A stretch of DNA of 64,000 bases from Candidatus Roseilinea mizusawaensis (GTDB lineage: Bacteria; Chloroflexota; Anaerolineae; J036; Brachytrichaceae): the NCBI GenBank assembly GCA_016841965.1, contig JAEANN010000022.1:62001-126000 (forward strand). The letters are read 5' to 3'. Numbering within the stretch: the first letter of the stretch is position 1; each line of letters starts with the position of its first letter. Below are positions 55,311-63,340 of the stretch, one piece after another. The position numbers and the translations under genes are program-made. Under the pieces are notes generated by a model that worked only from the letters and a program-made list of their open reading frames with translations, was not told where the DNA came from and did not search any database.

Positions 55311-56012
55311 TCAGATCGAGAAGTCCTCGCCGCGCCACACACCCTCTTCGGGGCGATGAGGCAGGGGGTGCCGCTCGTGGCCGGCCACGCGCTGCTCCAG
55401 CAATTCCACCCGCTCGATCAGCGCCGTCAGCGTGGCGCCAATCGTATCGGGCAGTCGGCTGTGATCAAGGTCGGGGGCGTCAGTGGGCCGGTGCGGTTTG
55501 CTGCGCGTCACGATCTGGCCGGGGACGCCCACCACCACCGAGTTTGGCGGCACGGGTTTGACAACCACGGCATTCGCGCCGATGCGGCTGTCGCTGCCGA
55601 TCTCGATCGCGCCCAGAATCTTGGCGCCGGCCCCCACCACCACGCGGTCGCCCAACGTAGGGTGGCGCTTACCTTTGGCCAGGCTCACGCCACCCAGCGT
55701 CACACCGTGGTACAGAGTGACATCCGCACCAACCTCGGCCGTCTCTCCGATCACCACACCCATACCGTGATCGATGAAGAACCCCGGTCCAATCGTCGCG
55801 CCGGGGTGAATCTCGATACCGGTCAGCGCGCGCATGATGTGCGACACCCAGCGGCCTAGAAAGCGCAGCCGGCGCATCCAAAGCCAGTGCGCTATCCGAT
55901 AACCCCACAGCGCATGCAAGCCGGGATAGCACAGCAAGACTTCGAGCGTACTGCGCGCAGCCGGATCGCGGTCAAATACGGACTGAATGTCGCGCCGGAG
56001 AGTGCTAAACAT
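55311..56012 (-). CDS. cysE: Serine O-acetyltransferase
   Basis: A 233-residue left-handed beta-helix acetyltransferase making O-acetylserine. [20 protein letters not shown] is the usual start of the short CysE type. The hexapeptide region has [31 protein letters not shown] and [14 protein letters not shown]-like repeats, and catalytic His lies in IDHG. ATG 56012 is chosen; the open frame above it is repeat DNA. It follows cysK on the same strand, giving a two-gene cysteine operon. Confidence 0.95.
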   Translation of the reverse strand: MFSTLRRDIQSVFDRDPAARSTLEVLLCYPGLHALWGYRIAHWLWMRRLRFLGRWVSHIMRALTGIEIHPGATIGPGFFIDHGMGVVIGETAEVGADVTLYHGVTLGGVSLAKGKRHPTLGDRVVVGAGAKILGAIEIGSDSRIGANAVVVKPVPPNSVVVGVPGQIVTRSKPHRPTDAPDLDHSRLPDTIGATLTALIERVELLEQRVAGHERHPLPHRPEEGVWRGEDFSI

Positions 56013-56015
56013 GTC

Positions 56016-56146
56016 GATTGACAATTGCGGATTGACGAGATTAACGAGTATTGACGAGATTAACGAAATTGACGATTGACAAGCTGCAGTCTGTGATCTG
56101 TCGTCTGTGATCTGTCGTCTGCACTGTGCCGTCCGTCGTCTGTCAT
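56016..56146. repeat. Heptamer arrays between cysK and cysE
   Basis: GATTGAC-type units near 56016-56036 and 56075, then eight units at 56091-56146: CTGTGAT, CTGTCGT, CTGTGAT, CTGTCGT, CTGCACT, GTGCCGT, CCGTCGT, CTGTCAT. The last unit contains the cysK stop codon. GATTGAC is also the unit at murD. Confidence 0.88.
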
Positions 56147-57078
56147 GCATCAGCCAGATTGGCGTACAGCGCCGTGCTGAGATAGCGCTCGCCGAAAGAC
56201 GGGATGATAACGACGATGAGCTTGCCGGCGTTTTCGGGCCGGCGCGCTACTTGCAGCGCCGCCCACAACGCCGCGCCCGACGAGATGCCGACCAACAGTC
56301 CCTCTTCGCGCGCCGCACGCCGGGCCGTCTCGAAGGCATCCTCACTCTTCACGCGCACCACTTCGTCATAGATGGCCGTGTTGAGCACCTGCGGCACGAA
56401 TCCCGCGCCGATGCCCTGAATGGGATGCGGCCCTTTCTGACCACCCGACAGCACCGGCGACGCATCCGGTTCCACCGCGATGACTTTGAAGGACGGTTTG
56501 CGCGACTTGATGACTTCGCCCACGCCGGTAATCGTGCCGCCCGTACCGACGCCGGCTACCAGAATATCAGCCTGGCCATCGGTGTCGCGCCAGATCTCCT
56601 CGGCAGTGGTGCGGCGGTGAATCTCTGGGTTGGCCGGATTCTGAAACTGCTGGGGGATGAAATAGCGCGGGTCAGAACGGGCCAGTTCTTCGGCTTTACG
56701 AATGGCGCCGGCCATACCCTCGGCCGCCGGCGTCAGGATCAGCTCTGCGCCATAGGCGCGCAGGAGGATGCGCCGCTCTTTGCTCATCGATTCTGGCATG
56801 GTCAGCGCGCACTTGTAGCCGCGCGCCGCGCACACCATAGCCAGCGCGATGCCGGTGTTGCCGCTGGTCGGTTCTAGGATGATCGTGTCGGGCTTGATCA
56901 GCCCTGCTCGCTCCGCTGCGTCAATCATGGCGGCGCCGATGCGGTCTTTGACACTATGCGCCGGGTTGAAAAACTCCAGCTTGGCCACAACTTGCGCAAC
57001 ACTGCCTTGGGCCAGGCGCTGGATGCGCACCAGCGGCGTGTTGCCAATCAGTTCGGTCACATTCTGCGCGATCTTCAT
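56143..57078 (-). CDS. cysK: Cysteine synthase (O-acetylserine sulfhydrylase)
   Basis: A 311-residue PLP enzyme. The PLP Lys is in [16 protein letters not shown], the substrate loop is [13 protein letters not shown], and the phosphate-binding loop is [16 protein letters not shown]. It forms cysteine from O-acetylserine and sulfide. Start ATG 57078 ([19 protein letters not shown]) with GGAGG close upstream. Its stop falls in a heptamer array. A roughly 330-bp structured leader lies upstream. Confidence 0.97.
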   Translation of the reverse strand: MKIAQNVTELIGNTPLVRIQRLAQGSVAQVVAKLEFFNPAHSVKDRIGAAMIDAAERAGLIKPDTIILEPTSGNTGIALAMVCAARGYKCALTMPESMSKERRILLRAYGAELILTPAAEGMAGAIRKAEELARSDPRYFIPQQFQNPANPEIHRRTTAEEIWRDTDGQADILVAGVGTGGTITGVGEVIKSRKPSFKVIAVEPDASPVLSGGQKGPHPIQGIGAGFVPQVLNTAIYDEVVRVKSEDAFETARRAAREEGLLVGISSGAALWAALQVARRPENAGKLIVVIIPSFGERYLSTALYANLADA

Positions 57079-57406
57079 GTGTGTAACCTCCAAAAAATTC
57101 CAACATACCCGATGCATGCAAATCTGTGGCAGGTCTTGCTTGCGCCACGCGAAGGCACGAATAGAGAATTCGCGTCGCAGTTCCGCCCCCTGGGAGCGCA
57201 CAGCCCAGGTGATTGGGCTGCGCTATTTCAACAAGCGCCGGGGCGATAGAGTTGTAGAGCGGACGGCCGGCTTGAGGCCGCCCGCTAACTACAGAGGCAG
57301 GTCAGGCTAATCTGCGGCGCATGTCGCAGGCCGGCGCAGCCCGACTGAGCGGGGCCGGCTGGGCGACCGATAGGACTGTTGAAGCGCCGCAACATCATGG
57401 GCGGCA
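57079..57406 (-). promoter_or_regulatory. Structured leader upstream of cysK
   Basis: No gene. Three strong inverted repeats: 57259-57285 (GCGGACGGCC / GGCCGCCCGC), 57195-57224 (CAGCCC / GGGCTG core) and 57148-57174 (CGCGAA / TTCGCG). Between the last two the minus strand reads GGGCGGAACTGCGA (57175-57188). This resembles the T-box core GGGUGGNACCGCG, but the key UGGN is changed to CGGA. It could be a diverged tRNA-sensing leader of the cysteine operon or simply a terminator plus 5' UTR. Confidence 0.3.
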
Positions 57407-58366
57407 TTATAGCGCGGCCGAATCGGCCACAGGCAATGTTTGCAGCGCAGCTTCGACTTCAGGCCGGTAAGGCAGCGAGCTTTGCGCCCCCATGCGCGTC
57501 ACCGACAACGCAGCGACGACATTGGCCTTGCCGATCGCTTCATGCAGTGTGGCGCCTTCACCCAGGAACACCGCCAGCGCGCCGATAAACGCATCGCCGG
57601 CTGCCGTGGGATCGACCGGCTCAACGCGCCTGGCCGGTATATGCTCGGCGGCATCCCCGGTGACGCACAGCGCGCCGCGCGCGCCCAGCGTGACGATGAC
57701 CGCCTGTGGGCCGCGCAAAAGCAACTTGCGGGCGGCAGCCTCGGCCTGTGAAATCGTGCTCACCGGCATACCGGTTAGCGACTCCGCTTCTGTCTCATTC
57801 GGCACACACAGGTCTGTCAGAGCCAGCAGCGCATCGGGCAGCGGCTGCGCAGGCGCCGGCGCAGGGTTCAAAATGGTACGCACTCCTGCGCCGCGCGCCA
57901 GGCGAAACGCCTCCAGCACAGAGTCCAGCGGGATCTCTAACTGGCATACCACAGCACTGGCCGACTCGATCGCGCTGCGCGCCGCGCGCACATCGTCGGG
58001 CGAGACCCTACCATTTGCCCCCGGCGTCACTACCAGATAGTTGTTGGCCTCGTCATCAACCAGAACGATTGCCACCCCCGTGAATGCAGCATCGTCAAAC
58101 AAGACATGGGCAACATCGATACCTTGCGCGCGATAGTTGCGCAGAATCTCCTCGCCAAACGCATCGCGGCCAAGTTTGGTCACGAGTGTGACATTCGCTC
58201 CAAGCCGGGCGGCCGTCACAGCCTGATTGGCGCCCTTGCCGCCGTAGAAGGTGCTGAAAGAATGGCCGATGATGGTCTCACCGCGCCGGGGCGCCCTGGG
58301 CACGCGAGAAACCAGGTCTATGTTCGAGCTGCCAACGACACAAATTGAAGGGGGATGTTCAGTCAT
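57407..58366 (-). CDS. rbsK: Ribokinase (PfkB family)
   Basis: A 319-residue sugar kinase. It has VVGSSNIDLVSRVPRAPRRG and FYGGKGANQAVTAARLGANV at the N-terminus, NPAPAPAQPLPDALL in the middle, and the PfkB signature DPTAAGDAFIGALAVFL with the catalytic Asp in GDAF. It phosphorylates D-ribose at C5. ATG 58366 has a perfect AGGAG five bases upstream. Divergent from spoVS and one gene away from uridine phosphorylase, so it fits ribose salvage from nucleosides. Confidence 0.94.
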   Translation of the reverse strand: MTEHPPSICVVGSSNIDLVSRVPRAPRRGETIIGHSFSTFYGGKGANQAVTAARLGANVTLVTKLGRDAFGEEILRNYRAQGIDVAHVLFDDAAFTGVAIVLVDDEANNYLVVTPGANGRVSPDDVRAARSAIESASAVVCQLEIPLDSVLEAFRLARGAGVRTILNPAPAPAQPLPDALLALTDLCVPNETEAESLTGMPVSTISQAEAAARKLLLRGPQAVIVTLGARGALCVTGDAAEHIPARRVEPVDPTAAGDAFIGALAVFLGEGATLHEAIGKANVVAALSVTRMGAQSSLPYRPEVEAALQTLPVADSAAL

Positions 58367-58448
58367 TTCAACTCCTGCTAAGATATGGTAACAAATCAGC
58401 ATCCAGACTGCTTGTGGTGGACACAGAGGTTGACAACAGAGGTTGACA

Positions 58449-58709
58449 ATGGAGCTAATCAAGGTATCGGCCAACTCTCGCTCAACCGCCGTGGCAGGCG
58501 CCATCGCGGGAGTTGTGCGCGAGCATGGGCGCGCTGAGATACAGGCAATCGGCGCCGGCGCAGTCAATCAAGCGGTCAAGGCCGCCACAATCGCGCGCGG
58601 TTATCTGTTACTGGACGGGATCAATATCATTGTGATTCCTTCGTTCGGGGAGATCACCATCGATGGCGCACAGCGCACCACCATCAAGCTGATCATCGAA
58701 CCGCGATGA
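58449..58709 (+). CDS. spoVS: Stage V sporulation protein S homologue
   Basis: An 86-residue Alba-like protein covering the whole SpoVS family: MELIKVSANSRSTAVAGAIA, then AIGAGAVNQAVKAATIARGY and IVIPSFGEITIDGAQRT. In Bacillus it affects sporulation and septation. Homologues occur in many bacteria that do not sporulate, including Thermus and Chloroflexi, where the role is probably nucleic-acid binding. ATG 58449 has GAGG just upstream, in a 14-bp direct duplication (ACAGAGGTTGACAA, twice). Confidence 0.95.
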   Translation: MELIKVSANSRSTAVAGAIAGVVREHGRAEIQAIGAGAVNQAVKAATIARGYLLLDGINIIVIPSFGEITIDGAQRTTIKLIIEPR

Positions 58710-58794
58710 TGCCGGGGCATGAAAAGTCGGCTGGCCCGCCCGTTCACAAGCGCTCACTCGGCGCTGGGTGTGCCACGTATTGCAGCGAGAGCGA

Positions 58795-59565
58795 CTAGCC
58801 GGGATGTATGCTTGCTGCAAGCAGTGCAACACGAATTGCATTGTCCACCGCAATGGCCTTCTGCTCCAACACCACCGATTCGCCAGTTGTGCGTTGCGCA
58901 ATGACACCGCACACACACCCCGCCGCAAAACCATAGACACCGGCCATCTTGAAGAGCGTGCCACACTCCATCTCGTAGTTCAGCACGTTGAGGCGGCGGT
59001 ATTCCTCAGTAATGCCCTGCAGCCGGCGCAACAGGTTCGGGTTGGCCGACGATTCGGTGCGCTCCTGGCCTTCATAGAACGTGTCTACCGAAGCGGTGAT
59101 GCCTACATAGTGCTCCACGCCAAGGGTCTGCGCTGCCTGCGCCAGCGCCACCGTCAGAAATGGGTCGGCTGCCGCCGGATATTCAAGCGGCGCAATGTCA
59201 TTGGCCGCGCCCTGCCGGCACAACGCCGCACTCGAAATGACCACACTGCCCGGCAGCACATGCGGCTGGATCGAGCCGGTGGTGCCAATGCGGATGATCT
59301 GCCGGATGCCTACCTGTCTTAACTCGTTCACCACGATGCTGAGCGAGGGCGCCCCCATGCCGCTGGTGGCCGATAGGACTGGCATGCCGTTTGGCAGCAA
59401 ACCAACATAGCTGTTCAGCCCTCGATGTTGAGACAACAGGCGCGCCGCTTGCAGATGCCTTTCAGCGATCACCTGCGCCCGCTCCGGGTCGCCGGAAAGG
59501 AGCGCCGTTGTCGGTGGATTGGGGCCTAAGTCCTCGCGGCCAAAACCGATATGGTAGTAACGCAT
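58795..59565 (-). CDS. udp: Uridine phosphorylase-like nucleoside phosphorylase
   Basis: A 256-residue PNP/UDP-family 1 enzyme. It has LLSGDPERAQVIAE near residue 22, SATSGMGAPSLSIVVNEL, IIRIGTTGSIQPHVLPGS (phosphate site), and NYEMECGTLFKMAGVYG (the EME ribose-binding motif). It cleaves nucleosides to base and ribose-1-phosphate. Similarity favours uridine phosphorylase over purine phosphorylase, not certain. The nearby ribokinase suggests a salvage role. Confidence 0.9.
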   Translation of the reverse strand: MRYYHIGFGREDLGPNPPTTALLSGDPERAQVIAERHLQAARLLSQHRGLNSYVGLLPNGMPVLSATSGMGAPSLSIVVNELRQVGIRQIIRIGTTGSIQPHVLPGSVVISSAALCRQGAANDIAPLEYPAAADPFLTVALAQAAQTLGVEHYVGITASVDTFYEGQERTESSANPNLLRRLQGITEEYRRLNVLNYEMECGTLFKMAGVYGFAAGCVCGVIAQRTTGESVVLEQKAIAVDNAIRVALLAASIHPG

Positions 59566-59597
59566 ACTGCCTATTATCGGTTATCGGTGAGGCTGGG

Positions 59598-60098
59598 TCA
59601 GTAGATGAATGGCAGCAGTTTCTTCACGCGGCGTTGATAGGCGCGATAGCCGGCGTAGCGCTCGACCAGCCAAGCTTCCTCGCGCCGCGATTTGCGGTCA
59701 AAGAAGATGAAGACACCCACCGATAGCGCCAGCCCAATCAGACTGCCGCACAACAGCGCCCAGGCCAGCGCGCCTAAAATAATGCCGGCATAGATGGGAT
59801 GCCGCACCACACGATACAGGCCGGATGCCACCATCTCGCCGTTGTCAATCGGCTTGGGCAACGCAGTCAGGTTGCGGCCCAGGCTGATGACGCCACCCAG
59901 CACAAACACTCCCGCTACACCGGCCAGCGCCAACCCAACCCCTATGCCGACACCGGACGTGACACCGCCCTGGCCACCAGTCAACCAAGTCGCCAACGCC
60001 ACCAACGGCCCCAACGTGAATTGTGCGATGACCCACCACTCGCCCCGTGAACCAAAGCGATCTGTGGCAGCCTGCGTAACGCTCTGAGCATTCACCAT
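59598..60098 (-). CDS. ICMT-like membrane methyltransferase
   Basis: A 166-residue membrane protein with about four helices and the isoprenylcysteine/phospholipid methyltransferase signature: LVASGLYRVVRHP-type segment (MVASGLYRVVRHPIYAGIIL) and the C-terminal REEAWLVERYAGYRAYQRRV. The family methylates lipids or isoprenoid-linked thiols using SAM; the bacterial substrate is usually unknown. ATG 60098 has AAGGTGAAG upstream and is preferred over 60143. Confidence 0.85.
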   Translation of the reverse strand: MVNAQSVTQAATDRFGSRGEWWVIAQFTLGPLVALATWLTGGQGGVTSGVGIGVGLALAGVAGVFVLGGVISLGRNLTALPKPIDNGEMVASGLYRVVRHPIYAGIILGALAWALLCGSLIGLALSVGVFIFFDRKSRREEAWLVERYAGYRAYQRRVKKLLPFIY

Positions 60099-60290
60099 GT
60101 CTTCACCTTGCTCTAACACAGCGCACACCTCCCTCTCACACAATTCCTATGCAGTAAACTTACGATACAGCCGTATCGTTAGAAATATCTTGATCGACGG
60201 TGAGACGAGTGAGGCAGCGCAAGCTGCACCAAAGGCGCGCGTGTGAACGAACGCGCATTGCCAAACAACCAGACAAAAGAGGAAAGACCC

Positions 60291-60986
60291 ATGCCATTCC
60301 TGTTTGATCCGCTTTATCTTGTTTTTGCCTTGCCCGGCCTGTTGCTGGCCATGTGGGCGCAGCTTAAAGTACGCGGGGCATTTTCGCGCTACGCGCAGGT
60401 GCCCACCTCGCGCGGCGTGAGCGGCCTGGACGCGGCCAAGCTGCTGATTCGTCACAACAATCTTGGGCATGTTGGTATTCAGGGCACACCCGGCGAGTTG
60501 ACCGACCACTACGACCCACGCACGCGCTCGATCTATCTATCGGACAGCTCGGTGCACAACTCGGTAGCATCTGTAGCCATTGTAGCCCACGAACTGGGCC
60601 ACGCCGAGCAAGACGCCCAGGGTTATGCGCCGCTTAAACTGCGCGGGGCGATCGTCCCGGCTGTTACTGTCGGCGCGTGGGTAGGGCCGGTGCTCTTCAT
60701 GGTTGGCCTGCTGTTTCAAAGCATGCAACTGGCCTGGCTGGGCGTGATCGCGTTTGCATTGACAGCAGCGTTCACGCTGGTGACGTTGCCGGTGGAGTTC
60801 GACGCCAGCCGGCGGGCGCTGCGCATGTTGCAGAGCAGCTACATCCTCGTGGGCGAGGAACTGAACGGCGCCAAGAAAGTGCTCGATGCGGCGGCATGGA
60901 CTTATGTGGCGGCAGCCCTACAGTCAATCCTGACCCTGCTGTATTACGTGACATTGCTCACCGGCATGCGACGTAGCGAAGAGTGA
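60291..60986 (+). CDS. Neutral zinc metallopeptidase, YugP-like
   Basis: A 231-residue membrane metalloprotease. The N-terminal helix (FDPLYLVFALPGLLLAMWAQ), zinc motif HELGHAEQ in VAHELGHAEQDAQGYA, and two or three C-terminal helices are typical of the YugP/DUF2268-type family. The conserved VEFDASRRAL lies between helices. GAGGAAAG precedes ATG 60291. A strong terminator follows. The substrate is unknown; probably membrane-protein quality control. Confidence 0.92.
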   Translation: MPFLFDPLYLVFALPGLLLAMWAQLKVRGAFSRYAQVPTSRGVSGLDAAKLLIRHNNLGHVGIQGTPGELTDHYDPRTRSIYLSDSSVHNSVASVAIVAHELGHAEQDAQGYAPLKLRGAIVPAVTVGAWVGPVLFMVGLLFQSMQLAWLGVIAFALTAAFTLVTLPVEFDASRRALRMLQSSYILVGEELNGAKKVLDAAAWTYVAAALQSILTLLYYVTLLTGMRRSEE

Positions 60987-61016
60987 ATCGCCTGACGGTT
61001 GACCCTTTTTGCTATG

Positions 61017-61047
61017 AAACCCGCTCGATATAAGTCGGGCGGGTTTT
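61017..61047 (+). terminator. Rho-independent terminator after YugP-like gene
   Basis: AAACCCGC / GCGGGTTT stem extended by CGA/TCG, ending in TTTTATT. It lies 30 bp after the stop. Confidence 0.9.
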
Positions 61048-61100
61048 ATTGCGCGTTCTGGCTGCTCCCTCTGCTATAATCTTCCAAGACGTTCCCAGCC

Positions 61101-61640
61101 ATGAACACAAGCACAACCCCACAGCAAACGCCGGCCAGTCCATCGAGCACACTGGGCCCCGCCTTGCCCGAAGAGACCAAGCCGAACACGAAGCTACTCA
61201 TTGGCATGATCGTGGGCGGAATCGTGTTCATCGCCGTCACCATCTTCGTCATCTGGTTTCTGGCCGTCGACCCGCAGCGCACTGCAAACATCCGCGACAT
61301 GTTTATCATTGCGCTCGCGCTTGTAAGTGTTGTCATCGGGGCGTTGTTGGCTGTGCTGGTATGGCAACTACAATCGCTCATCGCACTGCTGCGCAACGAG
61401 ATCAAGCCGATGCTGACCAACGCAAATCAAACCGTGAACACTGTGCGTGGCACGGCTGTATTCATGAGCGACAACCTGGCGAGGCCGGCTATCAAGGCAT
61501 TCAGTTTCCTATCGGGCTTAAAAGGTGTGGCCGACGCTGTTGGCGCGCGAGCCGGCACAACATCACGTCGGCGTCGCGGATCATCGAACGGCTCAGGCGC
61601 AGCCGGTGGAACAAGTGATGGCACTGATGCTGCGAACTGA
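61101..61640 (+). CDS. Two-helix membrane protein of unknown function
   Basis: A 179-residue protein. A Pro/Thr/Ser-rich N-terminus, helices at about 32-55 and 67-96, then a helical stretch (LLRNEIKPMLTNANQTVNTV) and a basic Arg/Ser/Gly tail. The arrangement and the YtxH gene 136 bp downstream resemble DUF948/YtxH pairs seen in many bacteria. Not assigned to a family with certainty. Confidence 0.75.
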   Translation: MNTSTTPQQTPASPSSTLGPALPEETKPNTKLLIGMIVGGIVFIAVTIFVIWFLAVDPQRTANIRDMFIIALALVSVVIGALLAVLVWQLQSLIALLRNEIKPMLTNANQTVNTVRGTAVFMSDNLARPAIKAFSFLSGLKGVADAVGARAGTTSRRRRGSSNGSGAAGGTSDGTDAAN

Positions 61641-61776
61641 GCAGTCTCGATGATGTAAAGCCGGGACATCGGGCACACTAACAAACCACTGCCTGCTTGG
61701 ACAGGCGCATCAAGATTAGGTCGCGGGGTCAGGTTCACAGCCAGTTCCTGCACGCGCGACGAAGGAGTTTAATCAA

Positions 61777-62124
61777 ATGACACAACAAGATTCAGGCGCT
61801 GAGATTGGAGCATTCTTTGCCGGCGTGTTGATCGGCGCACTGGTCGGCGCAGCATCGGCTTTGCTGGTGGCCCCACAGTCCGGCGAGGAGACCCGCAAGC
61901 AAATCAGCCGCACGAGTGAAGAGCTTCGTGACCGCGCTCAGGACATTCTGGAAGACGCGCGCGAGCGCGCGGATGCAACCATCGCCGACGCGCGCCGCCG
62001 GGCTGAGCGCATTATCGAGGAAGCCCGCGAGCGCGCGGCAGAAATAGCAAACGAAGCGCGCGAACGGGTCGAAATCGCGATCGAAGAAGCGAAGGATAGG
62101 CCGGCTGCCGGCACTCAAAGCTGA
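61777..62124 (+). CDS. YtxH-domain protein
   Basis: A 115-residue protein. The YtxH segment IGAFFAGVLIGALVGAASAL, then LLVAPQSGEETRKQI, forms a Gly-rich membrane helix followed by the conserved AP-SGxxTR motif. A long amphipathic helix rich in Glu, Arg and Ala follows (about 45-110). Such proteins are associated with stress. AAGGAG is 10 bases before ATG 61777. Confidence 0.93.
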   Translation: MTQQDSGAEIGAFFAGVLIGALVGAASALLVAPQSGEETRKQISRTSEELRDRAQDILEDARERADATIADARRRAERIIEEARERAAEIANEARERVEIAIEEAKDRPAAGTQS

Positions 62125-62284
62125 GCATCGGCGCATATCCCCCCTCAGAGCGCGCAGAAGAGCGCACAGAGCGTTATCCACGCCCGTTTTCCGTACTGCC
62201 TCCTGTCACACAGGCGCAGCGCAGGGTCGTCACGTCGCACAGGCGTGATCTGTAACATCCCGCGCAACCTATTTCCACAATAGA

Positions 62285-62320
62285 AAGCGCCACCGGGTCA
62301 AATGATCCGGTGGCGCTTCT
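62285..62320 (+). terminator. Strong hairpin terminator
   Basis: Perfect 12-bp stem AAGCGCCACCGG / CCGGTGGCGCTT with a 10-nt loop. The tail is CTTCTGCG, so the T-tract is poor. It follows the YtxH gene by 160 bp. The bases from 62125 to 62284 show nothing else. Confidence 0.7.
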
Positions 62321-62442
62321 GCGTAACAGTGTCAGGCCGGCTCGCGCGCCGGCTCAGAATGTCGCTGCTTGCGCACTCCTGCTTGTGCGCGACACTTTTC
62401 CACAGCGACATCGCGCAAGCTCCCCGATACAGCACCGGCCAC

Positions 62443-62480
62443 TTTTGCGCATTTGCGCATTTGCACATTTGCACATTTGC
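62443..62480. repeat. Octamer tandem array upstream of dtxR promoter
   Basis: TTTGCGCA (two copies) and TTTGCACA (two copies), preceded and followed by partial units. It ends 8 bp before the -35 element of the dtxR promoter. Confidence 0.85.
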
Positions 62481-62487
62481 CGTGCGC

Positions 62488-62545
62488 TTGACAAATTTCT
62501 CATGAAAAACTAAAATTCAATACCTGTCAAATTAAAAATTTGACA
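62488..62545 (+). promoter_or_regulatory. dtxR promoter with overlapping palindromic operator
   Basis: TTGACA (62488-62493), 17-bp spacer, TAAAAT (62511-62516): close to the sigma-70 consensus. An inverted repeat TGTCAAATT / AATTTGACA with a 3-bp centre covers 62525-62545, at about the start site. The position suits autorepression by the DtxR-family protein encoded 30 bp downstream. Confidence 0.75.
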
Positions 62546-62574
62546 ATACAAATAAGGCACACACAGGGCAGACC

Positions 62575-63336
62575 ATGGACACAGAAATTCAGTCGCTGAA
62601 CGACGCGACATTACACTACCTGGACGCCATTTACCGATTGTCGCAAGATGGTCAGCCGGCCACGACCAACACCATCGCCGGGAAGCTGGGCGTGACGCCC
62701 TCTGGCGCAAGCATCATGCTTAAACGCCTGGCCGATCGCAAGCTCGTCCAACTGACGCCGTACAAAGGCGCCACGCTCACGCCACAGGGTGTCAGAATCG
62801 CATTGCGCACCATTCGTCGGCACCGCCTGCTAGAGGTCTTTCTCATTCAGGTGATGGGCTTCCAGTGGCATGAAGTGGACAAACATGCACACGCGCTGGA
62901 AACGGTGATCGACCAGGAGTTCGAGGATCGCATCGCAGAGATCACCGGTAACCCGACGCGCTGCCCGCACGGACATGTGATTCCCACGCGCGACGGGGTG
63001 CTGCCACGCGTGCCGGATGTCAAACTGGTCTCCTGCCCGGTCGGCGCGTCGGGGGTGATCCGCTGCATCGACACCGACAATGCCGAATGGCTCGAATACT
63101 TCGGCCAGCTCGGGTTGATGCCCGATGCGCGCGTGACGCTGAAGTCTATTGCGCCTTATGGCGGCGCTGTAACCATATCAACGCCCCATGACAGCATAAC
63201 ACTCGGCTTTGAGTTGGCCGAGGTGATTTTGATCGAGCCAGACAAACCCGCCGACGCGTGGGTTAGCCCGGCAGGCCGGCCACACGCACGGCATGCACGA
63301 ACACGGCGGGCAGGTTTTAGACACAAGGGGTCATGA
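62575..63336 (+). CDS. DtxR-family metal-dependent repressor
   Basis: A 253-residue regulator. The N-terminal winged helix-turn-helix (about 8-70) has LNDATLHYLDAIYRL and TIAGKLGVTPSGASIMLKRL. The metal-binding dimerisation domain (about 75-145) has RRHRLLEVFLIQVMGF and CPHGHVIP. The C-terminal FeoA/SH3-like domain is at about 155-225. It should sense Fe or Mn. The stop is 4 bp before the P-type ATPase gene, so regulator and pump form one operon. The His-rich tail PHARHARTRR is unusual. Confidence 0.93.
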   Translation: MDTEIQSLNDATLHYLDAIYRLSQDGQPATTNTIAGKLGVTPSGASIMLKRLADRKLVQLTPYKGATLTPQGVRIALRTIRRHRLLEVFLIQVMGFQWHEVDKHAHALETVIDQEFEDRIAEITGNPTRCPHGHVIPTRDGVLPRVPDVKLVSCPVGASGVIRCIDTDNAEWLEYFGQLGLMPDARVTLKSIAPYGGAVTISTPHDSITLGFELAEVILIEPDKPADAWVSPAGRPHARHARTRRAGFRHKGS

Positions 63337-63340
63337 GACG

